Shown here: one piece after another, positions 57,607 to 60,211 of the stretch
Layout: the number at the start of each line of letters is the position of its first letter
Numbering within the stretch: position 1 is the first letter of the stretch
Assembly (NCBI GenBank): GCA_042408665.1
Contig: JBHOQW010000194.1
Span: forward strand, 1-60,211
Direction of reading: 5' to 3'
Source of the DNA: CAUJGQ01 sp042408665
GTDB taxonomy: Bacteria > Chloroflexota > Dehalococcoidia > CAUJGQ01
Length of the DNA stretch: 60,211 bases
Position numbers and translations under genes: made by a program
The notes under the pieces: generated by a model
What the model was told of the DNA's origin: nothing
The model's database searches: none
The model's input: only the letters and a program-made list of their open reading frames with translations

Positions 57607-58419
57607 GTGAGCGCCATCGGTGCCACCCTGCGCCTGTACCGGGCGGTAGCAGCGCGCGGCTTTCGCCGTTACGCCACGTACCGAGCGGCGACGCTGGCCG
57701 GGGTATTCACCAACACCGTCTTCGGCCTGATGCGCGCCTCCGTGGTGATGGCGCTGTTCGCCGCGCGCCCGTCCGTGGGCGGCTACGACCTGACCGACGC
57801 GCTCACCTACACGTTCCTGGTCCAGGGGCTGATCATGGTCATCTACCTGTGGAACTGGTGGGAGATCGCGCTCACGGTGCGCAGCGGTGACGTGGCTACC
57901 GATTTCAGCCGGCCGATCGATTACCAGCTCTACTGGCTGGCGCAGGACTTGGGCCGCGCCGGCTACCATGCCCTGTTTCGTGGCGTTCCCCCGTTCGTGG
58001 TGGGGGCGCTGGTCTTCGGAGTGCGCCTCCCCCATGCGCCGCTCACCTGGACGGCCTTCCTCCTGAGCCTGATCCTGGCGGCCACCGTGAGCTTCGCCCT
58101 GCGCTTCATGGTCAATCTCTCCGCCTTCTGGTTGCTGGACTACCGTGGCGCCGGCCGTATGGCGGCCGCGCTGTGGACGTTCCTGTCCGGGTTCGCGGTG
58201 CCGATCGCCTTCTTCCCGGAGCCGTTGCGTACGGCGGCGCTGGCCCTGCCGTTTGCCGCCTTGATGGAGGTGCCGGTGACGGTGTTTCTGGAGAAGGCGC
58301 GCGGCCTCGAGCTGTGCGCGGCACTGCTCTTCCAGGCCGGCTGGGCGGCGGCGTTGCTCCTGGCCGGGCGGGGCGTGCTGGCCGCCGCCCGCCGCAGGTT
58401 GGTGATCCAGGGTGGGTAG
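57607..58419 (+). CDS. ABC-2 type permease, first subunit
   Basis: A 270-residue polytopic protein with about six membrane helices, of the ABC-2 group that occurs as two permeases plus one ATPase. Opening ATLRLYRAVAARGFRRYATYRAATLAGVFTNTVFGLMRASVVMALF, then SGDVATDFSRPIDYQLYWLAQDLGRAG and ALPFAALMEVPVTVFLEKA, are typical of that group. The exported substrate is unknown (known relatives include a viologen exporter and multidrug candidates). GTG at 57607 after GGAGG. It overlaps the next gene by 8 bases. Confidence 0.85.
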   Translation: MSAIGATLRLYRAVAARGFRRYATYRAATLAGVFTNTVFGLMRASVVMALFAARPSVGGYDLTDALTYTFLVQGLIMVIYLWNWWEIALTVRSGDVATDFSRPIDYQLYWLAQDLGRAGYHALFRGVPPFVVGALVFGVRLPHAPLTWTAFLLSLILAATVSFALRFMVNLSAFWLLDYRGAGRMAAALWTFLSGFAVPIAFFPEPLRTAALALPFAALMEVPVTVFLEKARGLELCAALLFQAGWAAALLLAGRGVLAAARRRLVIQGG

Positions 58420-59215
58420 GCTGGTCGTCCTGTACCTGCGCCTGGTCGGCGCGCGCCTGCGCGCACAGATGCAGTACCGCCTCTCCCTGGTGCTGGAGAT
58501 CGCCGGCAATTTCCTGCTGGCGTTCATCGACTTCCTGGCCATCGCCGTGATCTTCGCCCACCTGCCGCGGTTGGGCGGCTGGAGCCTAAGCGAGGTGGCC
58601 TTCCTGTACGGCACCTCCTACCTGGCCTTCAAGCTGGCCGATATGGCGGTGGGACACCTCGACACACTTGGTCAGCAGGTGCACACCGGCCACCTCGACC
58701 CCCTCCTGGTGCGGCCGTTGGGGGTGCTCTTCCAGGTGATCACCACCGATTTCTCCCTGCGGCACGTGGGCGGGTTGCTGCAGGGCGCGGTGGTGCTGGG
58801 CCTGGCGCTCACCCGCGTGGCGATCGATTGGACGCCCGGCCGGGTGCTCGTCTTGGCGTCCATGCCGATGTGCGGGGCGCTGATTTTCGCTTCGGTGTGG
58901 ATTGCCGGCCACACGCTGGTGTTCTGGACCGTGCGCGGCGGGGAGGCCGTGAACGCCGTCACCTACGGCGGTAATCTGCTCACCACCTACCCCTTGGAGA
59001 TCTTTGGCCCCTGGCTGCGCCGCCTACTGGCGTTTGCTATCCCGCTTGCCTTCGTCAACTACCTGCCGGCGCTGTACGTGCTAGGCAAGCCGGACCCGTT
59101 CGGCCTGCCCCCGGTTTTGCGCTTCGCCTCACCCCCGGTGGCGGTGCTGACGCTGCTGGTGGCCGGCCGCATCTGGAACGCCGGCCTGCGCCGCTACCGC
59201 AGCACCGGGAGCTGA
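58412..59215 (+). CDS. ABC-2 type permease, second subunit
   Basis: A 267-residue polytopic protein, partner of the first permease: YLRLVGARLRAQMQYRLSLVLEIAGNFLLAFIDFLAIAVIFAHLPRLGGWSLSEVAFLYGTSYLAFKLADMAVGHLDTLGQQVHTGHLDPLLVRPLGVLFQVITTDFSLRHVGG, with six hydrophobic segments and a late FAIPLAFVNYLPALYVLGKPDPF. GTG start at 58412 overlaps the previous stop. Substrate unknown. Confidence 0.85.
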   Translation: MGRLVVLYLRLVGARLRAQMQYRLSLVLEIAGNFLLAFIDFLAIAVIFAHLPRLGGWSLSEVAFLYGTSYLAFKLADMAVGHLDTLGQQVHTGHLDPLLVRPLGVLFQVITTDFSLRHVGGLLQGAVVLGLALTRVAIDWTPGRVLVLASMPMCGALIFASVWIAGHTLVFWTVRGGEAVNAVTYGGNLLTTYPLEIFGPWLRRLLAFAIPLAFVNYLPALYVLGKPDPFGLPPVLRFASPPVAVLTLLVAGRIWNAGLRRYRSTGS

Positions 59216-59240
59216 GCCCACACCGGACGAGGGAGGGAGC

Positions 59241-60211
59241 ATGTCGCTCATCGAGGTCGAGCGACTGGAGAAGGTGTTCACGGTGCGGCGCCGACGGCCG
59301 CACGCGCGCGGCCTCCTGGGGCGGCTGCGCCGGGAAACGGTCCTGGTGCGGGCCGTGGACGGCGTGAGCTTTACCGTGGCGCGGGGGGAGATGGTAGGCT
59401 ACCTGGGTCCCAACGGCGCCGGCAAGTCGACGACGGTGAAGATGCTGACGGGCATCCTGGTGCCGAGCGGTGGGCGGGTGCGCGTGGCGGGGCTGGACCC
59501 GGTGCGGCGGCGGGTGGAGCTGGCGCGCCGCATCGGCGTGGTGTTCGGCCAGCGCTCGCAGCTGTGGTGGGACTTGCCGCTCATCGATTCATTCCAGTTG
59601 CTGCGGTACATCTACCGCGTGCCGGCGGCGCGCTACCGCGCCAACCTGACCACGCTGGTGGAACTGCTGGACCTGGGGCCGCTGCTCGGCACGCCGGTAC
59701 GGCAGCTCTCGCTGGGGCAGCGCATGCGCGGGGAGCTGACGGCGGCGCTTTTGCACGACCCGGAGGTCCTCTACCTGGACGAGCCGACGATCGGCCTGGA
59801 CGTGGTGGCGAAGGCGCGCATCCGTGAGGTGCTCATGCACCTCAACCGCGAGCGCGGCGTGACCGTGCTCCTCACCACGCACGATATGGGAGACGTGGAA
59901 CGGCTGTGCCGGCGCGTGTTGGTGCTCGACCACGGCCGGCTGGTATACGACGGCGAGATCGAAGCCCTCAAGCAACGGTTCGGCACGGAGCGGACCGTGG
60001 TGGTGGACCTGGAGGAGCCGGTACCACCGCTAGCGGTGCCAGGCGCGCGGGTGGTGAAGGTCGAGGGTCCGCGCCAGTGGCTGCGCTTTCACCGGGCGAA
60101 GGCCACGGCGGCGGAGATCGTGGCGGCGGTGGCCGCCCGCGCACGGCTGGTGGACCTGACGGTGGAGGAGCCGGCCGTGGAGGACGTGATCCGCCACATC
60201 TACGAGCACGG
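59241..60211 (+). CDS. ABC transporter ATP-binding subunit (cut by window edge)
   Basis: Powers the two permeases upstream. The frame is open to the window end (323 codons). MSLIEVERLEKVF starts after GGGAGGG. Walker A GPNGAGKST, Q-loop VVFGQRSQLWWDLPL, signature LSLGQRMRGELTAALLHDPEVLYLDEP (Walker B) and TTHDMGDVERL (H-loop His) are intact. A C-terminal extension of about 80 residues after the ATPase core continues to the edge, as in ABC-2 exporters; the stop is outside the window. Confidence 0.93.
   Translation, partial: MSLIEVERLEKVFTVRRRRPHARGLLGRLRRETVLVRAVDGVSFTVARGEMVGYLGPNGAGKSTTVKMLTGILVPSGGRVRVAGLDPVRRRVELARRIGVVFGQRSQLWWDLPLIDSFQLLRYIYRVPAARYRANLTTLVELLDLGPLLGTPVRQLSLGQRMRGELTAALLHDPEVLYLDEPTIGLDVVAKARIREVLMHLNRERGVTVLLTTHDMGDVERLCRRVLVLDHGRLVYDGEIEALKQRFGTERTVVVDLEEPVPPLAVPGARVVKVEGPRQWLRFHRAKATAAEIVAAVAARARLVDLTVEEPAVEDVIRHIYEH

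Overview
This window is GC-rich bacterial chromosome, almost entirely coding, with short gaps and frequent 4-base ATGA/GTGA overlaps. The gene content is housekeeping: a dcw cell-division cluster, the rpsB-tsf-pyrH-frr-uppS-cdsA-dxr-rseP block, succinyl-CoA synthetase, a B12-dependent ribonucleotide reductase and thiamine synthesis. Together with very high GC, many GTG starts, no transposon or phage genes, and a small two-helix membrane protein of a type I associate with Thermomicrobia/Sphaerobacter-like Chloroflexota, this suggests that phylum. The assignment is an inference, not something the sequence proves.

Layout. 1-258: 5' end of proS, cut by the window edge. 343-1545: threonine synthase. 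1645-3294: a visibly lower-GC restriction-modification pair, with an XhoI/PaeR7I-like nuclease and a beta-class SPPY methyltransferase. 3517-11392 (minus): TIM-barrel isomerase, rseP, dxr, cdsA, uppS, frr, pyrH, tsf and rpsB, read leftward from a good promoter at 11482-11510. 11540-13087 (plus): a CIRCE (HrcA) operator before an FmdB-type zinc-ribbon gene, then dtd and a Tat-exported L,D-transpeptidase. 13174-14646: miaB and tRNA-Ser(GCU). 14812-16974: a DPP-IV-like peptidase. 17033-19866: sucD, a GNAT gene, sucC and tRNA-Ser(UGA). 20138-25482: yggU, the yggT-proC-yggS-rraA-like group, small proteins and a tandem GNAT. 25623-28720: nrdJ and nrdR, whose promoter overlaps two NrdR-box-like sites. 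28863-45412 (minus): the dcw cluster rsmH-ftsL-ftsI-murF-mraY-murD-ftsW-murG-murC-murB-ddl-ftsQ-ftsA-ftsZ, without murE and without mraZ at its head. 45679-47855 (plus): mogA/moaB-like, trmD, rplS, phhB. 47863-51205 (minus): FAD oxidoreductase, PHP phosphoesterase, alpha/beta hydrolase, pncC. 51447-57094 (plus): TPP riboswitch and thiG-tenI-thiS-thiO-thiE-thiL-thiD. 57170-60211: a small membrane protein and an ABC exporter operon cut by the right edge.

How it works together. The left block couples translation (S2, EF-Ts, RRF) with UMP kinase, isoprenoid and undecaprenyl carrier synthesis and phospholipid precursors, which feed the murein and division genes of the dcw cluster. The thiamine operon makes the thiazole half (ThiG, ThiS, ThiO, TenI), phosphorylates HMP (ThiD), joins the halves (ThiE) and makes TPP (ThiL), under TPP feedback. 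thiC and thiF are not in the window.

I found no clear new defence or mobile system. The best leads are the CIRCE-controlled zinc-ribbon gene, the odd pairing in the R-M island, a REP-like repeat that supplies C-terminal tails to TrmD and ThiO, and the missing murE. The only stretch over 300 bases without a gene is 51206-51616; it holds the thiamine leader.
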